A DNA stretch of 64,000 bases, taken from assembly GCF_000422845.1 (NCBI RefSeq), contig NZ_KE383931.1, forward strand, positions 435,863 to 499,862, given 5' to 3'. Both the position numbers and the translations under genes were made by a program. This document shows, piece by piece, positions 1-8,281 of this stretch; position 1 is the first letter of the stretch, and the number at the start of each line of letters is the position of its first letter. Below the pieces are notes generated by a model. The model searched no databases. It saw only the letters and a list, made by a program, of their open reading frames with translations, and had not been told where the DNA came from. Source of the DNA: Oceanobacter kriegii DSM 6294 (GTDB taxonomy: Bacteria > Pseudomonadota > Gammaproteobacteria > Pseudomonadales > Oceanobacteraceae).

Positions 1-1
1 T

Positions 2-78
2 GGACTGGTAGTTCAGTTGGTTAGAATACCGGCCTGTCACGCCGGGGGTCGCGGGTTCGAGTCCCGTCCAGTCCGCCA
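2..78 (+). tRNA. tRNA-Asp (anticodon GTC)
   Basis: Full cloverleaf: acceptor strand GGACTGG (2-8) pairs with CCAGTCC (68-74), the T arm carries GGTTCGAGTCC, the anticodon loop reads CTGTCAC (anticodon GTC), the discriminator base is G75 and the CCA end (76-78) is encoded. It delivers aspartate for GAC/GAU codons. The gene begins at the window edge, so its promoter and any upstream tandem tRNA genes cannot be seen. Confidence 0.97.
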
Positions 79-166
79 TTTCTTTTTAGAAATCCCACAT
101 TGTTTCTCTCTATAAATTCCAGGCTACATTAGCCTTGCTCGCGGTCCGAAGTGTCGGTCCAATCGC

Positions 167-193
167 CTCCCGTCCAGTCTGCCATTTCTTTTT
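167..193 (+). repeat. Degenerate copy of the tRNA-Asp 3' end
   Basis: These 27 bases repeat 62-88 (T-arm 3' half, acceptor 3' strand, CCA and the T-rich tail) with one mismatch (CCAGTCTGCCA against CCAGTCCGCCA). No anticodon arm can be recognised upstream, so this is not a functional tRNA. It may be the remnant of a tandem tRNA-Asp gene or an attachment-site scar from a lost integrated element. Confidence 0.7.
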
Positions 194-462
194 AAAGATT
201 TTCCGCATTGTTCTCCTGATACTTTGTTTCTTACCTGATCTCTATTGCCTCCAACAGCTGAATTCACACATTCCTAATTCTCGCGATGTCTTTCATTTAG
301 CATCACCAAGTCCCCTGTCCTTTCGATCAGCTCCCATTGGCATCAGCATCACTCCAGGTTGTTTTTGTGCGGTTTGATTCAACCAAAGAACCCTGGCACT
401 CCCTGCGCTAACGTGAACCTCGCCCGAGCAATCACCAACAACCAGCCATCACACAAACACAA

Positions 463-491
463 TTGATATTCATTATCATTTATGTGATAGT
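463..491 (+). promoter_or_regulatory. Putative Fur-regulated promoter
   Basis: TGATATTCATTATCA at 464-478 matches the 7-1-7 Fur consensus TGATAATnATTATCA at all but one defined position. It overlaps a sigma70-like promoter with -35 TTGATA (463-468), a 17-bp spacer and -10 GATAGT (486-491), giving a start near 498. A hairpin with arms CGAGCA and TGCTCG follows at about 509-538, without a T tract. No gene starts until 771, so the transcript is either a long leader for the small peptide or an RNA. The Fur assignment rests on motif match only. Confidence 0.5.
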
Positions 492-630
492 GAATTCCTT
501 CGGCACATTCGAGCAGTAACACAAATCTGTAGTGCTCGGTTCATTGAGCTGTCACAAAGTGAAGATAATGTTCGCCGGGTAGCAACAAGACTTGGAACAA
601 TTCACAAATTGATCGGTCTTACTGTTTTCT

Positions 631-650
631 TGACCAACTGGTCATATACT
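631..650 (+). promoter_or_regulatory. Palindromic operator abutting a -10 box
   Basis: TGACCAACTGGTCA (631-644) is an inverted repeat with five-base arms TGACC/GGTCA, and it touches the -10 hexamer TATACT (645-650). The -35 is weak (CTGTTT, about 17 bp upstream). The arrangement fits repression by a TetR-type dimer, but no such regulator is encoded nearby. The transcript would start near 657 and pass two small hairpins (700-718 with ACTCC/GGAGT, 727-745 with GCTTCG/CGGAGC) before the peptide start. Confidence 0.45.
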
Positions 651-770
651 ATTGGCATAACCTATGCTTGAATAGTTTTGGACTAAACTGAGAAAACAGA
701 CTCCGGAATGGCTGGAGTGCAGGAACGCTTCGTATGGAACGGAGCTTCAAATATAAGAAGGAGAAAGACT

Positions 771-851
771 ATGTCTGACTACACTGAAGAACTTTTGGAT
801 GTTATTTACGAGGAATACGACGACGACGTTGATGACGCCGTCGAAATGTAA
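771..851 (+). CDS. Small acidic peptide, 26 residues, unrecognised
   Basis: ATG at 771 follows a strong ribosome binding site (AAGAAGGAGAAAGACT, AGGAG about 8 bases upstream). The frame encodes 26 residues and stops at 849-851. The middle is dominated by Glu and Asp with scattered Tyr (YEEYDDDVDDAVEM at the C-terminus), and there are almost no basic residues. No signal peptide, Cys, or recognisable family. It ends four bases before the convergent AraC gene and is preceded by the operator and hairpin leader described above. It could be a regulatory microprotein, a metal-binding peptide or a precursor peptide, but no modifying enzyme lies nearby. The call rests on the ribosome binding site and biased composition, not homology. 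Confidence 0.5.
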   Translation: MSDYTEELLDVIYEEYDDDVDDAVEM

Positions 852-855
852 TCCC

Positions 856-1866
856 TCACACTGAAGACTGCCTTAACTGGCGTGGCGTTTCACCCGTCCA
901 ACGTTTGAAAGCCCGCTGAAAGGCAGTCGCTGAACCAAACCCCGTCAAATACGCAATTTCCCCCACTGCCAGATCCGTTTCCCGCACATAGGCAATCGCC
1001 AAATCCCTGCGGGTATTATCCAACACCGTTTGATAATTGGTATTTTCGGCCGCCAGCATTCGCTTCAACGTCCATGGCGCCTTGCCAAACTGCCGCGATA
1101 CCTCTGCCAGCTCCGGAGCACAGCCTTCGAGCATCGGGGACAAAGCGCGAGCGACCTGCTCCGAGACCGACAACCCCCGTTTTACCTTTGCCAGTTCGGC
1201 TTCTGCCATATCCAGCAACCAGCGATGGTGAGAAGCACAACGATGAAGAAGCAATTTTTCCAGTGCACCACTTTTGAGCACGATGGCATTCTGTTCGGCA
1301 CCGAATTGCACCGGGCAGGAAAAATGGTGGCCGTAGCGCTCTTGCCAGGCAGGTGCTTCAAACTCAATGGTGACCCGTTCGACCAGATCTTCCCCACTGA
1401 TGTGGGTCAGCAGCGACGCCCAGCCTTTCAACACCATATCGACAATAAAGCGGTTATAGGCGTTGTAAGGGCTGATGGAGTAAAAACACAGCTTGCCCTT
1501 ACCCGCTTCAACAATGAAGGAGGATCGGCCACGAGCGTTGAAGCTGGCCAATAATTCGTAGCGTACCAGCGCCTCACAGGCCCCTCGCACGTTGTTGGCG
1601 GAATCCGCCAGCCAACCTGCCAACCCCAACACTGAAGGACTGGTGAGCGCCCCCATACGCAGCCCCAGGTCGGTAATCCCGCCCTGACGGATGACCTCAT
1701 GTCCGACCCGCAAAAAACGCGGAATGCTGACCCGATGACCCGGCAGCGCCCAACGCTCTGCTGGCAACTCGTACTGGTTCATCACGTGGGAAGCATCAAA
1801 ACCGGCGGTTTGTGCCGCACGGGCCATCAGCTCAACATAGGTAATGGAGAGGTCACCAAGTTTCAT
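856..1866 (-). CDS. AraC family transcriptional regulator
   Basis: A 336-residue cytoplasmic DNA-binding regulator. Residues about 1-200 look like the arabinose-binding-type N-terminal sensing domain of OruR/ArgR-like AraC proteins (PF12625). Residues about 240-330 hold the double helix-turn-helix, with the typical second helix region around VGEIAYLTGFGSATAFQRAF and the RWTGETPRQLR end. The gene is 25 bases downstream of the membrane protein gene and on the same strand as the RND/YCF48/DUF1329 genes, so it probably controls that cluster or responds to its substrate. The ligand is unknown. The family assignment is firm; the regulatory target is inferred from position. Confidence 0.9.
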   Translation of the reverse strand: MKLGDLSITYVELMARAAQTAGFDASHVMNQYELPAERWALPGHRVSIPRFLRVGHEVIRQGGITDLGLRMGALTSPSVLGLAGWLADSANNVRGACEALVRYELLASFNARGRSSFIVEAGKGKLCFYSISPYNAYNRFIVDMVLKGWASLLTHISGEDLVERVTIEFEAPAWQERYGHHFSCPVQFGAEQNAIVLKSGALEKLLLHRCASHHRWLLDMAEAELAKVKRGLSVSEQVARALSPMLEGCAPELAEVSRQFGKAPWTLKRMLAAENTNYQTVLDNTRRDLAIAYVRETDLAVGEIAYLTGFGSATAFQRAFKRWTGETPRQLRQSSV

Positions 1867-1891
1867 AAACTACTTCTGGTTAGGGCAAGAC

Positions 1892-2749
1892 TCAGGCATC
1901 AAAACCGCCCGAACGTGGAGGTTGGGGATCGTCCTGTTGGCCATCAGACTGAGGATCTGCCGAGCTATTGAATCCACGGCCATCACTATCGTCATTGCCA
2001 TTGCCACGGTTATCGTCACTGAATTCGGCAACAAACTGATACGCCAATGACAGGGTCACCAGTCCAACCAAGGTGGCGATATAAGAGATCAACGATCCCA
2101 AAATCAGAGTCATCAGGGAGTCGACCAACATCAGCAGCAGCGCTGGAATCATCATCACAATGGGCAGAATCCAGACCACAATCGCCATCCGGCTACCGTT
2201 GCCCTGGCTCAGTTTCCAGGCACGAGAGAAGCTGGTCTGTTTGCTCAGCGCCACTTCCGGCAAGGTAATCATCAAACGCGAGCTAACATAAATAGCCACC
2301 ATGACACTGGCGACCATAAACAAAATCACACTGCCCGCCAGCGGCGTACCTTCCGGTGAGGAGCTCATCGAAATGATCATCGTCATCATGGCAGGTACAC
2401 AGATAACCGCGGCAATCATACTGATCAGAATGGAACGGCCGATGTAACTCAACTGGGTTGCACCGAAATAGCCGTCGGGATACATGGGTTCCTGGGGACG
2501 AAGGGTCATACGATGAGCTCCTGTCGCCACCACGGCGGACAAACTGGCAGCCAGCAAAGAGGTCAGCAGTTGGCCAATCGGGCTTTCGCCGAGCACGTAC
2601 TGCCCCGCTACATCCAGCGCCACCATCACCAGAATCAGCGGCATAAAGCGGCGGGTCAGTTCCGCGCGTTTGACGTACAAAATACCAACCGCTTCTTTCA
2701 GCAAGTCCATTACCGGCAAGTTGGCGTCCAGTCCCATCGGGCTTTTCAT
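1892..2749 (-). CDS. Multi-pass inner membrane protein, unknown function
   Basis: A 285-residue protein with about six hydrophobic segments (roughly residues 35-55, 60-80, 105-130, 140-160, 190-215 and 215-245). It has a hydrophilic C-terminal tail of about 40 residues rich in Asp, Gly, Asn and Gln. The start is supported by GGAG six bases upstream of the ATG. It sits between the AraC regulator and the RND exporter, separated from the latter by a strong hairpin, so it may form a unit with the regulator. The layout resembles membrane proteins with a glycerophosphoryl-diester-phosphodiesterase-like membrane domain, but I cannot assign a family with confidence. Confidence 0.75.
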   Translation of the reverse strand: MKSPMGLDANLPVMDLLKEAVGILYVKRAELTRRFMPLILVMVALDVAGQYVLGESPIGQLLTSLLAASLSAVVATGAHRMTLRPQEPMYPDGYFGATQLSYIGRSILISMIAAVICVPAMMTMIISMSSSPEGTPLAGSVILFMVASVMVAIYVSSRLMITLPEVALSKQTSFSRAWKLSQGNGSRMAIVVWILPIVMMIPALLLMLVDSLMTLILGSLISYIATLVGLVTLSLAYQFVAEFSDDNRGNGNDDSDGRGFNSSADPQSDGQQDDPQPPRSGGFDA

Positions 2750-2797
2750 CGAGTACTCCAGGCAAAAATTTCAGCCAGCAGTATACCGCTGTAGAGA

Positions 2798-2823
2798 CAG
2801 ACCCCGGCAAGTGCCGGGGTCTG
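2798..2823 (-). terminator. Strong hairpin after the RND exporter gene
   Basis: CAGACCCCGGC (2798-2808) pairs perfectly with GCCGGGGTCTG (2813-2823) around a four-base loop. It lies about 50 bases beyond the stop codon of the RND gene on the minus strand. The downstream T tract is poor on both strands, so it may act as a weak terminator or an mRNA-stabilising hairpin between that gene and the membrane protein gene. Confidence 0.55.
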
Positions 2824-2874
2824 ATTTTGGGGCATTTCAGGGACGTTGCTTTGAAAACAATTGTCGTCGTCCTG

Positions 2875-5355
2875 TCAGACGGCCGGCGGCACATCCTCAT
2901 GGGCTTTGGCATGACGCTGCTGCATCTTCGCCGGATTCAGCAGAATGCTGGCCAACGCTGGCAACAGAATCAAAGCGCCCAGCATGTTCCAGATGAACAT
3001 AAAGGTCAGCAGGATGCCCATGTCGGCCTGGAACTTGATCGGCGACAGAATCCAGGTCGCCACACCAATGGCCAGGGTCACACCGGTGAAGCTCACCGCC
3101 TTACCGGTTGAACGCAGGGTTTGCAGATAGGCGTCCCGCAACGACAAACCACTGATGATCATGGCTTCAAGGCGGTTATAGATGTAGATACCGTAGTCGA
3201 CACCAATTCCCACACCCAGCGCGATCACCGGCAAGGTAGCCACTTTCACGCCAATGCCCAACCAGGTCATCAAGGCCTGACCCAAAATGGAGGTCAGCAC
3301 CAGCGGCAGCAGAATACAGGCCACAGCGGTCAGCGAGCGGAAGGTCAGCAAACACAGACTGAACACCACCACGTACACAAAGATCAGCATGGTGTCCTGG
3401 GCATCAGCAATCACCTGATTGGTCGCCGCCTCAATGCCCGCGTTACCCGATGCCAGCTGTAAACGTACCGGCGTCGCCTGAATATCTCCGGCAGCAATGG
3501 CGTCTTCAATCTGGTCTGGCTTCATGCCGAAGTAGATATCATCAACCTGATCGTCGTACTGGGACTTGAAGGCCTCGACCGCATCCACCGCGGTTTGCAG
3601 GGTTTTGGCTTTATGGTCATTGAGGTAGATGATGACCGGCGTCATTGAGCAGTCGGAGTTGATCAGACCAGACGGCGCCCGTTGAATCGAGGTGTTCAGT
3701 ACCGTCTGGTTACGCGACAGCGCGTACCATTTGAGGTTGCCCTCATTCATTGCCTTGGTCACCAGCTTCGACACCGACACCAGCGAGGCGGTGGACTGCA
3801 CGCCCGGTACGTTGTCCATGTGCCACATAAAGCGGTCGAGCACATCCATTACCTTGAAGGTGTTGCACATTTCCACCGGCGTTTCGGCCATCACCACCAG
3901 CACATCAGAACTGGTGGAGTAATGGGACACCATAAAGTCGTTATCAAGGTTGTAGCGAGAATCCGCACGCAGCTCTGGCGCGCCTTTGTCGAGGTCGCCA
4001 ATTTGCAAATCGCGGCTGTAGTGCCAGCCAAACACACCCAGCAGTACCGCCAGTACCAAAGCGGCTACGCCCGCCTTGCGTTCGGCAAACACACTCAGGC
4101 CACGCCAAATCGCCGGATCGGCCTGATCGGCTTTCTGCGCCTGCTTTACACCGGAAGGACTGATGCCCAGATAAGACATCACAATCGGCAACAACACCAG
4201 GTTGGTGACAATGATCATGGCCACACCCACTGATGCAGCAATGGCCAGTTCCTGAATCACACCGATATCAATAAACAGCAGGGTCAGGAATCCCATGGCA
4301 TCACTTAATAGCGCCAACATGCCTGGCACGTACAAGCCACGGAAGGCCTTACGAGCAGCCATGAGCTTGTCGTCACCATGGCCGGAGTTAATGGCAATGC
4401 CATTGATGATCTGAACCCCGTGACTGATACCGATGGCAAACACCAGGAACGGCACCAGCACGGAATACAAATCGATACTGAAGCCCATAATGGCCAGAGC
4501 ACCCAGCTGCCATACCACGGCCACCAACGAGGCAACCACCGGCACAATGGTGCCTTTCCAGCAACGGGAATACAGGTACAACAGCACCGCCGTCATGACC
4601 ATGGCTGCGAGGAAGAAGTAACCGATAGACACCGCGCCATCCAGCAAATCGGCCAGTTTCTTTGGCGTGCCGGTGATGTAAATTTTAATGCTTTCGCTAC
4701 CGTACTGGTCGCGGATTTTCTCTTCCAGCTGATGACCCAGTTGCTGGTAATTAAGCTTCTCGCCGGTCTCCGGGTTCACTTCAACCAGTGGCACATTGAT
4801 GATGGTGGAGCCAAAGTCGTTAGCCACCAGGCGTCCAACCTGACCGGACTTGAGGATGTTCTCCCGCACCTGATTAATGCTGCGCTGGCTGCCGTCATAG
4901 TCGGCCGGAATCACCGGGCCGCCCTGAAAGCCCTCTTCGGTCACTTCCGTCCAGCGGGTGTTCGGTGTCCAGAGGGATTGCATACCCGAGCGATCAACCC
5001 CCGGCAGGAAGAAGACGTCGTCGTTAATCTTGCTCAACGTCTTCAGGTAATCGTCGTTGAAGATGTCACCATCGACCGCGGCTACCGCAACCTTGACGTT
5101 GGCAACGCCGCTTTTCATATCATCCTTGTGGGTCAGGTAATTCTGAATGTAGGGATGATTCAGCGGGATGTACTTTTCAATACTGGAGTCCAATCGAACC
5201 TGCGTCAGGCCCCAGGCGAACACCAGCGTCAACGCCGCCAGCACCAACAGCACCAGCGCGCGACGATGAAAGAGGATGCGTTCCAGCATGGGTTCGGTTT
5301 GTGGCGACAGGATGTAATGTTCCGGTTCGCTGGAATAGTGATGATTCTGACTCAT
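2875..5355 (-). CDS. RND superfamily (MMPL-type) exporter
   Basis: An inner-membrane proton-driven exporter of 826 residues. The protein has the COG1033/MMPL plan: a first membrane helix (about residues 30-50), a large periplasmic domain, a bundle of five or six helices with the sterol-sensing-like region (about 235-400), then a second periplasmic domain and a second bundle near the C-terminus. The start chosen is the ATG at 5355, which has GAGGAG eight bases upstream; an upstream TTG lacks a site. The gene begins two bases after the YCF48-like gene, so the two are translationally linked. Homologous clusters pair such exporters with YCF48 and DUF1329 proteins. The substrate is unknown, with lipids or hydrophobic molecules the usual guess. 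Confidence 0.9.
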   Translation of the reverse strand: MSQNHHYSSEPEHYILSPQTEPMLERILFHRRALVLLVLAALTLVFAWGLTQVRLDSSIEKYIPLNHPYIQNYLTHKDDMKSGVANVKVAVAAVDGDIFNDDYLKTLSKINDDVFFLPGVDRSGMQSLWTPNTRWTEVTEEGFQGGPVIPADYDGSQRSINQVRENILKSGQVGRLVANDFGSTIINVPLVEVNPETGEKLNYQQLGHQLEEKIRDQYGSESIKIYITGTPKKLADLLDGAVSIGYFFLAAMVMTAVLLYLYSRCWKGTIVPVVASLVAVVWQLGALAIMGFSIDLYSVLVPFLVFAIGISHGVQIINGIAINSGHGDDKLMAARKAFRGLYVPGMLALLSDAMGFLTLLFIDIGVIQELAIAASVGVAMIIVTNLVLLPIVMSYLGISPSGVKQAQKADQADPAIWRGLSVFAERKAGVAALVLAVLLGVFGWHYSRDLQIGDLDKGAPELRADSRYNLDNDFMVSHYSTSSDVLVVMAETPVEMCNTFKVMDVLDRFMWHMDNVPGVQSTASLVSVSKLVTKAMNEGNLKWYALSRNQTVLNTSIQRAPSGLINSDCSMTPVIIYLNDHKAKTLQTAVDAVEAFKSQYDDQVDDIYFGMKPDQIEDAIAAGDIQATPVRLQLASGNAGIEAATNQVIADAQDTMLIFVYVVVFSLCLLTFRSLTAVACILLPLVLTSILGQALMTWLGIGVKVATLPVIALGVGIGVDYGIYIYNRLEAMIISGLSLRDAYLQTLRSTGKAVSFTGVTLAIGVATWILSPIKFQADMGILLTFMFIWNMLGALILLPALASILLNPAKMQQRHAKAHEDVPPAV

Positions 5356-5357
5356 GA

Positions 5358-6608
5358 TCAATGCTCCTCTGAACCCAACAGCTGCGTGTTGGCCGAGGCT
5401 AGCGCTCCGTTTGCAGGCTCATTATTGCTGTTATTGTTATTCTGGTCGCGATGCAGGTTGGCTGCCTGTTTTAGGGTACCGCTGGCGTCAATACGCTGTA
5501 CGCCCGCTTCACCGACCACAACAAAACCGTCTGTGGTTGGCGCAATGGCAGCCAGCCCCTTACGGCCCTTGACTGTCTCGACCTGCGCCGTCGCGGCATC
5601 ACCCGCAGGCAACAGCACCAGGGTTCCGCCGTTGCCAACCAGTGCAATCTCGCCCGCGTTGCTGACAGTGGCACCAATCAGGGTATTTTCATTGTCGATG
5701 CTCAACTCTTGCCAGTTCTGGCCAGCGTCTTCGGAGCGGTACACATGACCACGCAGCCCCATCAGCGTCAGTTCGTTGGCGTTGCCAATAATTGCAAACA
5801 GCGAACCTTCATAAGGGCTTTCCAACCGTTGCCAGCTTTTACCCTGATCATCAGAGGTCAGCAGCAGGCCCATTTCACCCACAATAAACAGTCGACCGTA
5901 GGCACCTTGCTCAATGTCGTTCAGATGCGGACGTTGTGCCAAGGGCAGACGGGAGGTGAACTGACGCCAGCTTTTGCCACCGTCGGTGGTTTCAAAGGCC
6001 ATGCCGTAAGCGCCAACGGCATAACCGTGGTCTGCGCTCAGAAACAGGGTATCGAGGAAAGGTTTGGTCGAGCCGATGTCATAGTCGTACTCGGCGTCTT
6101 CCAGAGCAAAGGTCGCGTCTTCGACAGCGATTTCGGCGTCTTCGATGGCAATGTCATCGCCGCTGTCCTCTGCCAGCGCCAGCGTATTTTCGGCGGCCGC
6201 CAGAAAGTGCTCGGATGCAGTAATCATGGCCTTGTTGGCCTGATGACCATCAAGTTGCAGCGTCCAGTTTTGGCCGCCATCAACACTGGCCAGAATCACG
6301 CCATCGTGGCCGGTGGCCCAACCATGGCGCTCGTCGGCAAAATCTACTGAAGTGAGTGTCACACTGACGGGAACACTGGCTTGCTGCCAGCTGGCGCCCT
6401 GGTCGTCCGACCAGACGATATTGCCGAACGCGCCAACCGCCACCAACCGCTGTTTGCCTGCGTGGGCAACATCCAGCAGTAAGGCCTGATGGGCTTTGGT
6501 GGATGTCATTGCCGGGGTTTCCAGCGGATCTGACCATTGCGCCAACGCCAGACCCGGCAAAGCGCAGGTCAGGGTGCCGATCAGCAGTGCCCTGATTAAA
6601 GTCATCAA
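5358..6608 (-). CDS. YCF48/BNR-like beta-propeller, exported
   Basis: A 416-residue secreted protein. It has a signal peptide (residues 1-23, MMTLIRALLI..., ending ALA before QWSDP), then repeated blade motifs of the type W-SDDQGASW, ASVDGGQNW, TTDGGKSW, TSDDQGKSW and RSEDAGQNW. These are the BNR/Ycf48-type repeats that form a seven-bladed propeller. An acidic alpha-helical insertion (about residues 135-185, many Glu, Asp and Ala) separates two blades. The C-terminal 40 residues are low complexity with an Asn run. It precedes the RND gene by two bases and probably acts as a periplasmic partner of that exporter. In plants and cyanobacteria Ycf48 is a photosystem assembly factor, a role not applicable here. 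Confidence 0.85.
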   Translation of the reverse strand: MMTLIRALLIGTLTCALPGLALAQWSDPLETPAMTSTKAHQALLLDVAHAGKQRLVAVGAFGNIVWSDDQGASWQQASVPVSVTLTSVDFADERHGWATGHDGVILASVDGGQNWTLQLDGHQANKAMITASEHFLAAAENTLALAEDSGDDIAIEDAEIAVEDATFALEDAEYDYDIGSTKPFLDTLFLSADHGYAVGAYGMAFETTDGGKSWRQFTSRLPLAQRPHLNDIEQGAYGRLFIVGEMGLLLTSDDQGKSWQRLESPYEGSLFAIIGNANELTLMGLRGHVYRSEDAGQNWQELSIDNENTLIGATVSNAGEIALVGNGGTLVLLPAGDAATAQVETVKGRKGLAAIAPTTDGFVVVGEAGVQRIDASGTLKQAANLHRDQNNNNSNNEPANGALASANTQLLGSEEH

Positions 6609-6842
6609 GAACTCCGTTATTATTGTCTGCCTCAGGCGCGGTCATAAGACGACCAGCAAAGCCCGGACTTTTATGAGTTAATGGAACAGGTCTATATCCT
6701 GAAAGTTGGCTATAGTCTCACGTTGCCCCGATTTTGCCAACACAACGGACCTGATCCGGCTCGGAACCAAATTTAATACATACGTTTGATTCAATGCGAG
6801 TTTTTGTTACCAAACCATCGTAAATGGCTCTGTTCCAGCAAA

Positions 6843-8123
6843 CTACCAGCTGGTTCTCAGCAACCAACTGGCATCGTCATTGCGCACGTTCAGAATGCCC
6901 TGTAGTGCCGTTCGCATCGCAGGAATACGATAGTCGCTGTAGAGAAACTGCAACCCCACTCGCTGCAAGCTGCCATCGTGGCCGTACAGATCGGCCATCA
7001 CAATTTGCCAGCTGTCCTCATCCACATAATAGACCCGCTTACGGTATTGGTTATCGGCATTCTTGCGAAGCACGCCATCAACCACCCAAACCCGATGCAG
7101 CTCGAAACGCAGCTGCTGCCAATCCATCACACCTTCGCCGCCTTGCATGGTCTCAACGACGTCTTGTGACGGGTACTGGTTGTACGGTACCAGCAGCATT
7201 CGTTTGCCCAACAACGACCACAGGTAATCACGCGGCAGTTCGCTGTAAAGACCAACCTCGGCACTGCCAAGCATCCGGGTCTGGTCACTGACAGGCCAGG
7301 AGCCGGCGATTGAGGCATCCAGAATCGGCCGCCCCGCTTGCATATAGAGCTGTTGCTTCCATATCAGAGGCGCACCCTGCTGTGGCTGCACCAGCTGCCA
7401 CTGGCGCTGCATCAGGGATTGCAGCCGGGCGCTGTAGTGCCCCTGCTCGCCTTCGCAGGCATGGCCACAGTGCTCAACGTCTTGCTGCCAGGGCCACTGT
7501 TCGGATACCTGCCATAACCAGGGCACCGAGGCTTCGCCATTTTGGCGCTGGCGCTCCAGCAGGCCATAGTCATCTTGTGTGCCACGCCATGCCAGCAGGT
7601 GATTCCAGATAATTTGCTCACCGCGCTCGGGCTGCGGATAAGGTATGGCGCCGTGACCATACAAAAAGCCGCCCTGAGGCGACGGCTCCAGCCGCACACG
7701 ATTGCGGTAGGCCTGATCCAGAATGCGAAACGGCGCTGTCGCCGTGCGGTGAGAGGCGTATACACGAATGGTTTGCTCAGGATGGTACTGCAACCACAAA
7801 CGCAGTCCGGTGCCGAGCCATTGCAGCTGCGATTCCGGGCTGCTGGCGGTCAGCAAGGCTAGTGGTGCTTCGGCCCGATACGGATTGATCAAATGGCCAT
7901 TGAAGTCTGCTGGCGGAAACGACAAGCCGCCGCGCCACGGCGGCAGTTGCTGCCAGTCTGCACTATTGGCTCCTGTTGTTTCCGCGCCTGCCCTTTCAGC
8001 ACCGAAAGGCGTCAGCGATGACCCCAGCGCCGCTGCCGCATTCAGGCGTTCGGACAACGCCTGATCAGACAGCCCTGCGGCTTGAGTATGAATCGGCAAC
8101 AGCATGCCAGCCTGTAATAGCAC
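6843..8123 (-). CDS. DUF1329 family envelope protein
   Basis: Matches DUF1329 (PF07044): the N-terminal LTPFGAERAG, PPWRGGLSFPP and NPYRAEAPL segments and the C-terminal YYVDEDSWQIVMADLYG element are characteristic. The family folds like LolA/LolB outer-membrane lipoprotein carriers and travels with RND exporters and YCF48 proteins. The frame stays open to an ATG at 8282 overlapping the pepN stop, but a clear intrinsic terminator (8170-8209) lies inside that extension. I prefer the GTG at 8123, with TAAGG seven bases upstream, giving 426 residues and a short hydrophobic export signal ending at HTQA-AG. The ATG at 8105 is a close alternative. A gap of 234 bases separates it from the YCF48 gene. 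Confidence 0.8.
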   Translation of the reverse strand: MLLQAGMLLPIHTQAAGLSDQALSERLNAAAALGSSLTPFGAERAGAETTGANSADWQQLPPWRGGLSFPPADFNGHLINPYRAEAPLALLTASSPESQLQWLGTGLRLWLQYHPEQTIRVYASHRTATAPFRILDQAYRNRVRLEPSPQGGFLYGHGAIPYPQPERGEQIIWNHLLAWRGTQDDYGLLERQRQNGEASVPWLWQVSEQWPWQQDVEHCGHACEGEQGHYSARLQSLMQRQWQLVQPQQGAPLIWKQQLYMQAGRPILDASIAGSWPVSDQTRMLGSAEVGLYSELPRDYLWSLLGKRMLLVPYNQYPSQDVVETMQGGEGVMDWQQLRFELHRVWVVDGVLRKNADNQYRKRVYYVDEDSWQIVMADLYGHDGSLQRVGLQFLYSDYRIPAMRTALQGILNVRNDDASWLLRTSW

Positions 8124-8169
8124 CCTTAGAGCCTTACCGGACGCAATGCAACGCCAGCATCGTTGAAAC

Positions 8170-8209
8170 AAAACAGCCGCCAGAAGCGTAAAGCTTCGGC
8201 GGCTGTTTT
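8170..8209 (-). terminator. Intrinsic terminator of pepN
   Basis: AAAACAGCCGCC (8170-8181) pairs with GGCGGCTGTTTT (8198-8209), and the helix continues after a bulged A through GAAGC/GCTTC around a GTAAA loop. On the minus strand the hairpin ends in TTTTGTTTC. It lies about 75 bases past the pepN stop and upstream of the start chosen for the DUF1329 gene. A second, smaller hairpin (CGCAGGC/GCCTGCG, about 8216-8234) precedes it. Confidence 0.8.
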
Positions 8210-8281
8210 GGCAGGTCGCAGGCCCAGGAGCCTGCGGTTTAGCCTGCATGGTCAATGCATTGACCAGCTTTTCCCCAACCA

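Noticed and set aside
135-377. 80-codon frame after tRNA-Asp
   Set aside because: It crosses the tRNA remnant, lacks a ribosome binding site and has no family resemblance.
4378-5748. 456-codon frame antisense to the RND and YCF48 genes
   Set aside because: Crosses the junction of two firmly assigned genes; no start signal.
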